Below are positions 1 through 10,933 of a DNA stretch of 64,000 nucleotides, piece after piece. The stretch's first letter is position 1. Each line of letters opens with the position of its first letter. Location: contig CAMPET010000023.1 in the NCBI GenBank assembly GCA_946803715.1, positions 448,226-512,225 on the forward strand, read 5' to 3'. A program made the translations under genes and the position numbers. Source of the DNA: Beroe ovata (lineage: Eukaryota; Ctenophora; Nuda; Beroida; Beroidae). The notes under the pieces were generated by a model, which had not been told where the DNA came from, searched no databases, and saw only the letters and a list, made by a program, of their open reading frames with translations.

Positions 1-52
1 CACACACAGACACACACACCCACACACAGACACACACACACAGACACACACT
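1..52. repeat. (CA)n microsatellite in AASS intron
   Basis: CACACA with AGACAC interruptions runs up to the AASS splice donor at 51-55 (minus strand GTGAG). It belongs to the intron after the last exon in the window. Confidence 0.9.
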
Positions 53-55
53 CAC

Positions 56-3000
56 CTTGTTATTCTTGAGGTACTTGGCCTCAGACAGGGCATTGAGGAG
101 TACTCCTCGGGGTGACCACGTGAACTTGTACCGCAGAGGGTTGTTAGTGAACTGCGGAGCGGGTAGGCCGCCACAGAACGACTCGAAACTCTCGATAGTT
201 CCGTGTTCGCGACGAATCTCGTCGAATAGCCGCATTGCCGTCATGTGATCGATACCAGGGTCAAGCCCAACTTCGTTAAACATGATGATACCTTTCTGTG
301 CAAATCTGAGGAGGGAATCGATGATTATGATGCTGGATTTATGGGATATATAAATATCATGACGCATCAGGGAAGCAATTATTGAATTCCGATTGCTATC
401 GATTCAGCGTCCTAAAATATCCAGGTATCTGACGATACTTTTGTCAGTGTACTTACCGTTTAGCTATTTTCCTGAGAGCGTCTGTGGAGTAAGAAGCTGT
501 AAGCATATTTCGTCTCGCATCCAGACACAACTCAGCAATGAACGGGTGCATGGAATGTGGCAGAATACTGAGAGAGAGAGGGTGGAGGTAGTGGTCACAA
601 ACCCGTCATATTGCGGTGTTCGAGAGAAAATGGGGATTGACACGAGTGTGTCACCTGATGACAAGGTCATGTTTGGATATCTCAGCTGACAGACCCCTCC
701 TGTCATTGGCATCTATGACTTGGGGCACTGTGTTACGATACTTCCGTGCTAGAGCAGTCGCTTGTGCCTCATCATTAGACCCTGAAACAGGTGTCATGAT
801 GAGCCATTTCTGATGACACGCAGATGACTCACTGCCTGATTATATAGTGCAGTGATAGAGAATACAGTTTCACTGAATTTATTGATATGTGAACCCTATG
901 ACCCATAGCTGACGTCACGGTGACTCACCGACTGTTATCTTGACGTCAGGCGACCGAGTGAGATATTCCACTATAGGTTCAGACACGAGCCCAGTACCCA
1001 ACAACAGCACCGTCTTGTTGTCGCTCCGATATTCCTTGGCTGGGGGCCCTCGTGATTCTGTCATGGCTAACAGAGACCTGTGAATTGGTAGTAATTATAC
1101 GGTTGTCATGAAAGCTGTTGACAGCTGCCATTGCAGGCCGTCAGGTGCTGGCTAGTTGTCGACGAGTGTAGTTTATGATACAGATTGAATACCCAGATGT
1201 TGAGTAATGTTTATGGTGTGATGGAAAGTGTGATGTGAGGCATGGATTGTGGCGTTGACTCGGATTGTTTCCTCTGGAATGCGCAGCAGTGTATGCTGCT
1301 CTGCAGACTATAGTTCGCGTATTTGAAGTNCGGTCACAAAATTCAATAACAAATGGGAAGAAAAGTGCACTTTCATGAATGAAATGGTACACCTTTGCGA
1401 TATTGCGATAAGGTTTTTTTTTTCAAGAAATTCGGTTTTTTATGAAAATTTTGTTCATGACAAACAGTATGGCATTCTGCTACGTTGAAAGCAACATATG
1501 CTGGCAACATCAACATGAAACAAACGTCAAGAGAAAAATGTGCAGGAGTCAGCGGTTATGAGGAATAATAAGCATACTTACAATACTATCATTGCTCAGT
1601 ATTTATTGTTACCTGTATTCGCTGAAAAATGGTTTACAGTCAAATAATGGGGAAATAATGAAGTGTGCGGATGCTAAAATCTTATCAATTGTAATGAACT
1701 CTGTAAAATGATTGACAAAAGATAAATTTGCATGATAATGCAGTAAAGTTTTCGTGAAATTCTTAAAATAAGTATCAAAACAATGTTAAATCACGAATCA
1801 GGTTAAAGATGAAAATGAAATTTTGGTTTGTATCTACAAAAACCGGAGAATGATGATAAAATCTATGAATCTGTCGAAATTGGCAGCTAGCCGGCTAGCC
1901 CAAGATTTTCATGCAGTGACCATGCAGTGATTGAAGTGACCCAGAACACTTACTTTTCTTTCCGGAGTGTTGAAATATATTTGAAATCTGGGGCGAGCTC
2001 CCCGTTTGATGTGATGATCGCCTGGGGTTTACCGTGTTATTCGTACAGTTAAATTCGTACAGTTATTACAGCAATGTTCCTGCAGGCGTGATATAAGAAA
2101 ACTTGTTCCTACCCTAGCGATGCATGGCGATGTGTTGCTTTGCTGGTCTTGAATCTTCTCCGCATGTGTCAAATTCAGCTGTAATTGAACTCTGTTCGCG
2201 TGTTGTTATGGTAACATTGATAGTAGACGAATAAAGTGGTGACTGGTTAGTGGTTATGAATAGTTGAAGAGTATTGCTATCTTACAAAATCACTGATGTG
2301 TGGGTCCAGACAGTTGCCGAAGTACTCTGTGGCTTCACGGGGCAATTGGCACGGTAGGTTATCTATTGACATTACTACAACACCATCTCTTGAGAAGCTG
2401 AACACGGGAAAGCAGAATAGATCAGATCGATATCGATATTGATCGAAGTGCGCGCGCGTGTCGCATCTGAAATGCGCGAAGGCAACAGCATGAAAGTTTT
2501 CGCGCCGTACGCATAATTGCAGTATCGCATGGGACAACGGCAATTCGTAGCATCGAAATTGATGTGAAATTTATTATGTTGAGTATTCAACCACATAGTT
2601 CCAATAAAGTTTCAGTGAAACAGCTGTTACAAGATATGGCAGCTGAACAGTGAACAGGTGCGCAGCCATTATAGCAGCAGATTTAGAGTGTTATGGGAAC
2701 TTACTCATTGTGAACTGTCCTTGTTTTGGGATCATACAACTGGAACGGACTACCCACTGTCGTCGGCTCCGTGCTGAACTCAATCGATCCCTGCAAAACA
2801 AACCATATTTTGTTCGGCTAAATATCGATAAGATACTATCGTCCGTCAAAAGGGCTTGGCCGGGAATTGAACCCGGGACCTCTCGCACCCTAAGCGAGAA
2901 TCATACCACTAGACCACCAAGCCGATGAATAAAAGGCATTTGTTTACTATGGATTCTCTAGACTTACGCCGATATCACAGGTAATGTCTGCAATGGCAAG

Positions 3001-5927
3001 CATTTTGTGTGGTATCTGGGGGATTCCGCGCATGATGTTGTTCTTAGCTTGACTTCCTTTCCCAAACAACTTGACAGCATCTTCGTCACTTAACACTCTA
3101 GGGGCTGGGGCTTGCCAATACAAGCCGTTCACGAGACAAGTAGTGTACGGTGCAACCTGGACGCAATCATACAGTCAAAAACTCATCCACGGACACTATG
3201 TCAGAAACGAGTGCCAATAAGTGGTGTCAAGACTCGAGGAGGGTTGATGGTGTCAAGTGAACTGTTGCGTCACGTGAATTGTGGTGTCAAGGTAATTGTG
3301 GTGTCAGGCTAATTGTGGTGTCAAGTGAATCGTCTTCTCAAGAGGATGTATGTCGGGGACCTTATCGGCGAAGATGTTTCTATACAATTCCCCGTTGGCC
3401 ATGTAATCTTCTGGGGAGTAAGGTTTCCCGTCAATACGCTCCATCGAGTTGTTCCGGGTCAGGACGGTTGCGTAACAAACACTCGGGTCTGTGAAGAGAT
3501 GGATACAGTCAGGTGAATAGTGAATACAAAAGTGGTAGATACTAGTCTGTAATGACAGTCATGTAAGGACAAATTTACAGGCTCTAATCACTCTATAATC
3601 ACTCTATAATCACTCTATAATCACTCTAATCACTCTATAATCACCTCCGTTCATGGCTGCCTCCCTCATATCCCCTGGCTCGATGTATTCATGGGGGAGA
3701 TGTTCGAATACCGACCTTGCTCCCTGAAACAGATGGTGAGGGTGAAGTATGATAATGGTATGTGGCGATGGTGTGTGATACTGGTGTGAAAATGGGGGCA
3801 TAAGTCGGTCTCATGCCAAAGACCAAAGTGGCAAACGGACCTATTTCCGAAAATGGTTCATGATATAAGTTTGATAGTATCAGGTGAATCGAATACTCGT
3901 GACGAGCAAATGTTAATCATCTGATATTTTTGTGGGTGACATTCACATCTGACATCAATCGAGTAATGTTTGTATTCGTGAGTAAGGCAGTATGGTATGC
4001 TCAAATTGATGTGTTGAATATAAAATGCGCTTTACTAAATATAGTAATAGTGTTGATAGAGAACATTCTTGATGGCTTGTTGTTATGTCCAACACTGGAA
4101 ATATCTATCATCGACGAAATAAACTATGGATAAATGGAGCAATAGAATCGGTGAAATTTGTTGTGATTATCGGAGAAATTGGAAAGAGATGAAACATGAA
4201 AGCAGACAGTTTGTAATCTCGATAGTATTCTATAGGCAGGCAATCCCAGTGATGGACAACATGTAGCAGACACACAAATAGATCAATATGACATGGAGTT
4301 TGAATCATTGAACCGGATGATTTTTTCATAGAGAAAAACCTAAATTTCGTGATGGGTTTCGTCGATGTAGCCAAGCCCTGTGTAATGGCATCTGGAACAT
4401 AAATAACATTGCAAAGGAGATTCATCTGGCTAAATAAGAATATACGATGGAACCTCATTCTCATGACACGTGTCACCGTAACAATTCTCACCTGAGAGAC
4501 ATTCCCACTACCGGTAAATGAGAAGGTGAGGGGAGCAATGACACGAGGCAGTTTATACCGCTTCATGCTGTCACCAATATTCCTCAGAACTGGGATAACG
4601 TCACTGACTGACGCGTAGTTGTGAGCCAATCCAATATGGAGGAACGGTGACGTCACGCCCAACGAGAGCATCCTCAGTCCAAGTCCGTGCAGCACGTTTA
4701 TCATGCCTGGGAGATGGGAAGAGGGAGTGAGGAGAGTTGAGGAGAGTTGAGGAGATGGGAAGAGGGAGTGAGGAGAGACGAGAAGAAGTGTGGAGAGATG
4801 GGAAGGCTATTGACTGCTCCGCCGACGCCCCCATTTCGCCCCCAAAATGCCCCTTTTTTGCCCCCTTTTCGCCCCCAAAGTGCCCCCTTTTCGCCCNGTG
4901 AGGAGATGGTGTGAGGAGATGGAATGAGGAGATGGAATGAGGATATGGCGTGAGGAGATGGAATGAGGAGATGGAATGAGGAGAAGTGAGGAGAGTTGAG
5001 GAGAGTTGAGGATAGGTGAGGAGATGGGGTGAGGAAATGCGAGTTGTGAGGAGACTTCAGACTTAAGGAAAATGTAGGATATAGTTTTTAAAAGAGGGGA
5101 GACCTAATTTATCGATGCTACTCACCGGCCACACCAGCGTAATGCCCGAATGCGACATTCCTCTGACCGTCATCATTTGTCATCTTCTCATAGTCGAGTA
5201 GAGTGATGTTTTTACGTATCATCTCGTCTAGCAGAGGCATACCCTCCGGCTGAGCTTTGATAGTGTGGGAGAAGAACGCGTAGCACTGAGGAAAGTGGAA
5301 CATTGTCAGCATCTATCACCATCTTCCATGACCCAGAAGTCTCTGGAATCCCGTGATCTCAGAATACCGGACTGAACACAGGATGAGATAACCGGCTCCG
5401 AGCGAATCATTGCTCGATGAAGAGAAGTATCCCACCTTATTCTCGATGAGTTCCTCTGGTTCTGGAGCCTTGACTCCGATAATATGAGTAGCAGAGGAGA
5501 GGTCCTCTGTGATGACTGCACCCACCTCCTCATACTCCTGTGAAATGCGTGATTGTAACTCAGGGATGTGTGATTGTAACTCAGGCGTGTGTGATTGTAA
5601 CTCAGTGATGTGTGATTGTAACTCAGGGATGTGTGATTGTAACTCAGGGGTGTGTGACAGGTGACTGTTTCAAGGATGTGTGATCTTCCCTAAGGGTTTG
5701 ATGAGCCATATAACTGCAACAATATATACCTGCATATAGAAAGCACGGCGAGTGGACGGCTGCACAAGCACTTTGACCCCACTATCCACTATTTTCTTGA
5801 CGTGTTTAGGGGCCAGTGGGGCCCTCCTCTCCCAGACGTTGATTGTCTCTCGTCTGATTGCTAGTGTGGTCTTTGTTCTTACATGGTGACTGAGTCGCGC
5901 CAATGTCGACACTTTTGTTAAAAACAT
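56..5927 (-). CDS. AASS: Alpha-aminoadipic semialdehyde synthase (LKR/SDH), 3' end off window
   Basis: Bifunctional mitochondrial enzyme of lysine breakdown: lysine plus 2-oxoglutarate to saccharopine, then to glutamate and aminoadipate semialdehyde. I resolved 14 exons in one continuous frame (658 codons): 5730-5927, 5436-5537, 5126-5285, 4492-4706, 3645-3723, 3361-3488, 2968-3156, 2705-2790, 2286-2397, 1954-2021, 929-1077, 655-781, 457-567, 56-305. All have GT/AG borders; the exon at 2286 could also start at 2388. The start [12 protein letters not shown] is basic and hydroxylated, like a mitochondrial presequence. LKR landmarks: [48 protein letters not shown]. The SDH part has a dinucleotide-binding [12 protein letters not shown] and [11 protein letters not shown], then FCGGLPAP. 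Compared with the about 926-residue animal enzyme, roughly the last 270 residues are missing beyond position 1. Exons 1-3 occur again at 6698-7499. Only one exon donor (GTCCCC at 3360) is weak. Confidence 0.93.
2852..2923 (-). tRNA. tRNA-Pro (AGG)
   Basis: On the minus strand the 72 bases fold as a cloverleaf. The 7-bp acceptor stem GGCTTGG/CCAAGCC is perfect with discriminator C. The anticodon stem CTCGC/GCGAG encloses the loop TTAGGGT, giving anticodon AGG (proline). The T arm has CCGGG/CCCGG around TTCAATT. The A box (TGGTCTAGTGG) and B box (GGTTCAATTCC) are present. A TTTT Pol III stop follows immediately (2848-2851). No intron and no encoded CCA. It lies in the AASS intron 2791-2967, same strand. 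Confidence 0.96.
3590..3644. repeat. Short tandem repeat next to AASS exon 5 donor
   Basis: Four to five copies of AATCACTCTAT end at the donor of the exon 3645-3723. The repeat forms the first bases of the following intron. Confidence 0.75.
4715..5060. repeat. Purine-rich GAGGAGATGG minisatellite
   Basis: Degenerate units such as GTGAGGAGATGGAAT and GAGGAGAGTT repeat many times on both sides of the C-rich block at 4825-4896. A second array of the same family is at 6360-6640. Both lie in the AASS intron between exons 3 and 4. Confidence 0.85.
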
Positions 5928-6351
5928 TTCACACTACACCCAGGGGGTCAGATGATTAGGACAATTTATAGATCTAAGTAAAGAAATTGGTTTAGTCAGT
6001 TAATTGAGCAATGAAGTACCTGCTGGAATTTACCGAAGAATTTTAAATCCGTGTGTTATACTCACTCATATTAATAGCAATAGAGATAGCTGCATGGTCA
6101 TTGGAAACAGTTTAAAATTAGAGTTATTTTCTCTAGTGCAAGCACAATTGCACGTACATACACACGCACGCACACACTTGTATACGAGAAATCCAGACTC
6201 ACAATGTAAACTATTCACATTTGTGGAATTGCATGGTTCCGATATCGAACAGTTGGTAACTGACAACACAAACTACTGCAATTCATTTACATACACGTAC
6301 TGAGCTTATTTCTCTATTGAGTATGAACATCGAGCTTTGACATCATGACAC
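4898..6351. repeat. 1454-bp exact duplicate, copy 1 (N-bracketed)
   Basis: The stretch from just after the N at 4897 to just before the N at 6352 matches 6470-7923 base for base as far as I can read. It contains AASS exons 1-3, a 20-bp minisatellite and a purine-rich minisatellite. Exact identity plus N boundaries point to a redundant contig (haplotype or overlap) placed in a scaffold rather than a recent genomic duplication. Confidence 0.9.
5546..5655. repeat. 20-bp minisatellite, five units, in AASS intron
   Basis: Unit TGTGATTGTAACTCAGGGA repeats five times between exons 2 and 1. Each unit contains AACTCAG, a decoy resembling an acceptor on the other strand. The same array is at 7118-7227 in the duplicate. 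Confidence 0.88.
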
Positions 6352-6359
6352 NAAGGGGG

Positions 6360-6640
6360 CGTCGGTGGAGCAGTCAATGACCGATGGGAAGAGGAGGGAT
6401 AAATAAAGAGAAGTGAGGAGATGTGAGGATAGGTGAGGAGATAGAATGAGGATTTGGTGAGGAGATGGTGTGAGGAGATGGTGTGAGGAGATGGAATGAG
6501 GAGATGGAATGAGGATATGGCGTGAGGAGATGGAATGAGGAGATGGAATGAGGAGAAGTGAGGAGAGTTGAGGAGAGTTGAGGATAGGTGAGGAGATGGG
6601 GTGAGGAAATGCGAGTTGTGAGGAGACTTCAGACTTAAGG
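6360..6640. repeat. Purine-rich GAGGAGATGG minisatellite, second array
   Basis: Same unit family as 4715-5060, partly inside duplicate copy 2 and partly in its unique left flank (6353-6469). Confidence 0.85.
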
Positions 6641-7923
6641 AAAATGTAGGATATAGTTTTTAAAAGAGGGGAGACCTAATTTATCGATGCTACTCACCGG
6701 CCACACCAGCGTAATGCCCGAATGCGACATTCCTCTGACCGTCATCATTTGTCATCTTCTCATAGTCGAGTAGAGTGATGTTTTTACGTATCATCTCGTC
6801 TAGCAGAGGCATACCCTCCGGCTGAGCTTTGATAGTGTGGGAGAAGAACGCGTAGCACTGAGGAAAGTGGAACATTGTCAGCATCTATCACCATCTTCCA
6901 TGACCCAGAAGTCTCTGGAATCCCGTGATCTCAGAATACCGGACTGAACACAGGATGAGATAACCGGCTCCGAGCGAATCATTGCTCGATGAAGAGAAGT
7001 ATCCCACCTTATTCTCGATGAGTTCCTCTGGTTCTGGAGCCTTGACTCCGATAATATGAGTAGCAGAGGAGAGGTCCTCTGTGATGACTGCACCCACCTC
7101 CTCATACTCCTGTGAAATGCGTGATTGTAACTCAGGGATGTGTGATTGTAACTCAGGCGTGTGTGATTGTAACTCAGTGATGTGTGATTGTAACTCAGGG
7201 ATGTGTGATTGTAACTCAGGGGTGTGTGACAGGTGACTGTTTCAAGGATGTGTGATCTTCCCTAAGGGTTTGATGAGCCATATAACTGCAACAATATATA
7301 CCTGCATATAGAAAGCACGGCGAGTGGACGGCTGCACAAGCACTTTGACCCCACTATCCACTATTTTCTTGACGTGTTTAGGGGCCAGTGGGGCCCTCCT
7401 CTCCCAGACGTTGATTGTCTCTCGTCTGATTGCTAGTGTGGTCTTTGTTCTTACATGGTGACTGAGTCGCGCCAATGTCGACACTTTTGTTAAAAACATT
7501 TCACACTACACCCAGGGGGTCAGATGATTAGGACAATTTATAGATCTAAGTAAAGAAATTGGTTTAGTCAGTTAATTGAGCAATGAAGTACCTGCTGGAA
7601 TTTACCGAAGAATTTTAAATCCGTGTGTTATACTCACTCATATTAATAGCAATAGAGATAGCTGCATGGTCATTGGAAACAGTTTAAAATTAGAGTTATT
7701 TTCTCTAGTGCAAGCACAATTGCACGTACATACACACGCACGCACACACTTGTATACGAGAAATCCAGACTCACAATGTAAACTATTCACATTTGTGGAA
7801 TTGCATGGTTCCGATATCGAACAGTTGGTAACTGACAACACAAACTACTGCAATTCATTTACATACACGTACTGAGCTTATTTCTCTATTGAGTATGAAC
7901 ATCGAGCTTTGACATCATGACAC
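6470..7923. repeat. 1454-bp exact duplicate, copy 2
   Basis: Partner of 4898-6351. It continues without a gap into unique sequence on the right (from 7924) and into purine-rich minisatellite on the left (6353-6469), so it is embedded in contiguous sequence, unlike copy 1. Confidence 0.9.
6698..7499 (-). CDS. AASS: Second copy of AASS exons 1-3 (duplicate block)
   Basis: Exons at 7302-7499, 7008-7109 and 6698-6857 repeat exons 1-3 of AASS at a constant offset of 1572 bases, with identical translation. The exon 3 donor would need to splice across 4898-6351 to reach exon 4 at 4706, which restores the same reading frame as the nearer copy. So either copy can head the gene. Because the nearer copy is flanked on both sides by a single N (4897 and 6352) and no difference is visible, this copy may be the true 5' end and the other a redundant contig. 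It is not an independent gene. Confidence 0.85.
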
Positions 7924-8082
7924 ATTGACAGTGGACACTCTGGAACGAAATGACAGTCTTGACCAGAGGGCAGTGACCACCTCTTACACGTTACCTACAA
8001 TATTATAATGACCATTCATTTACCTAGCTACGCCACAGCCCACAAGGCGCATCTTTGAAGATTGATGATATCAGACCAATAC

Positions 8083-8175
8083 CCCACATACCAGTACCCT
8101 ACCTACCAGTACCCTAACTACCAGTAGCCTACCTAACAGTAGCCTACCTACCAGTACCCTACCTACCACAGTACT
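8083..8175. repeat. 15-bp minisatellite upstream of arylsulfatase
   Basis: About six imperfect copies of CCTACCTACCAGTAC lie in the 819-bp interval between the divergent AASS start (7499) and the arylsulfatase start (8319). I see no clear TATA box or other promoter motif in that interval. Confidence 0.8.
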
Positions 8176-8318
8176 ATAACCTAAGAGGTTTCACTGATTA
8201 TAATACCGGTACCCCTCGTGAGTGGTTCACTTGACTGAAACCTGACACCACCAGGTCAAATGAGCACATCCAGTTTACTGGGACCAACCCTCACTTTGCT
8301 CATGGTACATGTTGCTTC

Positions 8319-10278
8319 GTGATGAATTTCCCTATTGCTCTAGCATATTACACACTGCTAATCAACGTGAAAGAAGCTGTGGGCAGTGTGACACACAGGC
8401 AGCCTAACATTATCTATATACTGAGCGATGATCTGGGTCATGCAGACCTAGGCTTCACTAACGGAAATGTGAAGACTCCTAATCTAGATAGGATGGCAAG
8501 AGAAGGTATCTATCATGTCCAAGGACAACACTCCATACCTTTCCACCATCCATATTCCACAAATATCTATCAAATATCCAGTATTCAGTATCCTGTATCG
8601 ACCCTCCCATATTCCCAAGAACAACCTCCCCTAACACCCCATACCTATGCACCCTCCACATTCCACAATTACCTATCCACCCTCCACATTCCACAATTAC
8701 CTATCCAGTATCCATATTCCACAATTATCTATCCAGTATCTAGTATCCAATATCGACACTCCCATATTCCCTAATCCCTAGTTCCAGCACGACTCTAACA
8801 CACGCTCCCCAGGTGTTCTTCTCACTCAACACTATGTGCAGCAAGTGTGCAGTCCAACTCGGGGTGCCCTCATGTCTGGCAGATACCCCATACACACGGG
8901 GATGCAGCATGAGGTTATCTATCCTGGACAACCCTGGGGTCTGCCCCTCGATGAGACCATCATCCCTCAGATCCTCAAGCAGTACGACTACTCCACTCAT
9001 GCGGTTGGTAAATGGCATCTAGGGATGCACAAGTGGGCTTTCACACCTCTCTATCGGGGCTTTGATGATTTCTTTGGATATTACTTGGGAGGGCAAAACT
9101 ATGACACACACAAAAACGGAGGTGGTCTTGACCTCAGGAGCGATTGGTTTGATGAGAATGGTAAGGTGGTGGACGAGATTAGGTGGGATCTAGATGGTCG
9201 CTACAGTGCAGAACTCTACTCGGATCATACAGTAGATCTAATTAACAAGCTCCAGCATCAAGACGAACCTTTCTTCATCTACCTAGCATATCAGAGTGTA
9301 CATGCTCCACACATGGTTCCACAGAGGTACATTGATCAATACACCTCGCACATCAGGGACAGGGGAGAGAAGGTATTTGCGGGAATGGTCAGCTCTATGG
9401 ATGAAGGTATCGGGAACATAACGCGTGCTCTACACGACACGGGACTCGCAGAGAACACTATTGTGGTCTTTAGTTCTGACAACGGAGGAAATGTTAACTG
9501 TGTCGGGGAGGTAACATCAAGCAACTATCCTTACAGGGGTGGGAAAAGAGCACTGTATGAGGGAGGAGTGAGGTCTCCCTCTTTCATATGGGCCCCGGGG
9601 AGACTGAGATCAGGTCGATCAAACGCTCTGATACACGTGACAGACTGGTTGCCTACGTTCTGGTCATTGGCTAGTCTGCAGGGAAAACTCCAGCCTAAAA
9701 ACCCTATCAAAACAAAGCAGTTAGACGGTTTCGACCAGTGGCTAGCCATCTCCGAGAATTTGCCGTCTAACCGAAGTGAATTCCTGATAAACATTGATCC
9801 TAAACCAGTGAGCTGTGGACACCAGGTGCCTCATGGCGGTATCAGATGGGGAGATTGGAAGCTGATTCTCGGTGCAGGGGGTCCACCTTTCGGCTGGTAC
9901 CCTGCTCCAACACTGGATGATAACTACTGTCAAAAGAAGGCCAACTACAGTTATATCGAGCTGTACAACATCAAAGAGGACCCTTCTGAAACAAGAAATG
10001 TGTCTCGGAAGTATCCCGATTTGGTAAACTTCTTGACACAGAAGCTACACGCCTACAACTCTACTGCTGTTCCATTGGGAAATAAGCCTCACGACCCAGC
10101 GTCCAGCCCCAAGAATTTCAACAACACATGGATGCCATGGTTGGATATGGATAACACACCCCGTATTATGCATACAAAGGGCGGAGACTACTCTCTGACG
10201 AAAGAGTTGTGGTTGCTAGGTAACCAGCTGGAAGAAACGGATCTAATGGAGAATGATTGTACAGACTGGCTTGGGTAG
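8319..10278 (+). CDS. Arylsulfatase B-like sulfatase
   Basis: Two exons, 8319-8505 and 8813-10278 (GT at 8506, AG at 8811), give 550 residues, the usual size of ARSB/ARSI/ARSJ-type enzymes that hydrolyse sulfate esters on glycosaminoglycans or related substrates. The first 23 residues are a plausible signal peptide for lysosomal or secreted location. Metal-binding aspartates are at 37-38 ([14 protein letters not shown]). The sulfatase signature CSPTRG starts at Cys75, the residue converted to formylglycine. GKWHLG (about 128-133) and SSDNGGN complete the active-site set. Several N-glycosylation sequons are visible (NYS, NVS, NST, NNT). The substrate cannot be told from sequence. The intron is packed with TATCCAGTATCCA-type repeats. 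Confidence 0.93.
8540..8765. repeat. Imperfect repeats filling the arylsulfatase intron
   Basis: CCATATTCCACAATTA and TATCCAGTATC units recur along the intron. They keep a frame open past the splice site, which could mislead a gene finder into a 151-residue false ORF. Confidence 0.75.
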
Positions 10279-10933
10279 GCCGTAAGAGCATTTGGTCGTG
10301 ACCCGACAGTTCCTATAACTAACACAGCATAAACTGTAATTGTGAGGATTCAACTAGGGACAACAAAACAGTCTTCTATCTTGGCCCTAATTGGATCTTC
10401 ACCACTACAGCGTCTCTGAGAATACTACAAAACTGCTATGTATACAACGATATGCAGTCTGCAGCACTCCAAACGACTCAGCATCATATCAAACACTATC
10501 ATCTCAATAATATGATTACCTCACTGCAAAAGTCATGCCCGTGAATCTTCTTCCTATATGGGTGACATATCATTTTACTACATGTAATATGTTAACCGTG
10601 AGTGGGGTTGAATTACATGCCAAGGATCATGGCAGGTAATTTTCATACATGCCACGTAGCCGTTCTTTCACTAGAATCTTTCGCTCTTAATTACATTTCT
10701 AGTTGTTGATTTCCTATGGTTTATTGAATATTTGACGCTCCATGTAAGTTGTGTATCATTCGTTTCTCTTGTAATTGATGCATGTTAATGATATCTTCGC
10801 GGATTGTGCCATTTTCTACTGATCTTTACATAATATTCTCTTGAAGTACAGCACACCTTTGGTTTCCACTTGTAAGAGTTTGGTAGTTTATTTTAGATCT
10901 CATTCATAAGTAGGTAACTCGCAAAATTATCAA

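Noticed and set aside
3590-3644. CRISPR-like array
   Set aside because: Short units without spacers in an animal gene; a simple tandem repeat.
5546-5655. CRISPR-like array of 20-bp units
   Set aside because: Direct head-to-tail minisatellite without unique spacers.
6004-6303. 99-codon frame, also at 7576-7875
   Set aside because: Upstream noncoding DNA of AASS exon 1, seen twice because of the duplication; no homology visible.
8319-8774. 151-codon frame as a separate gene
   Set aside because: Only the first 62 codons are coding; the rest is the repetitive intron of the arylsulfatase.
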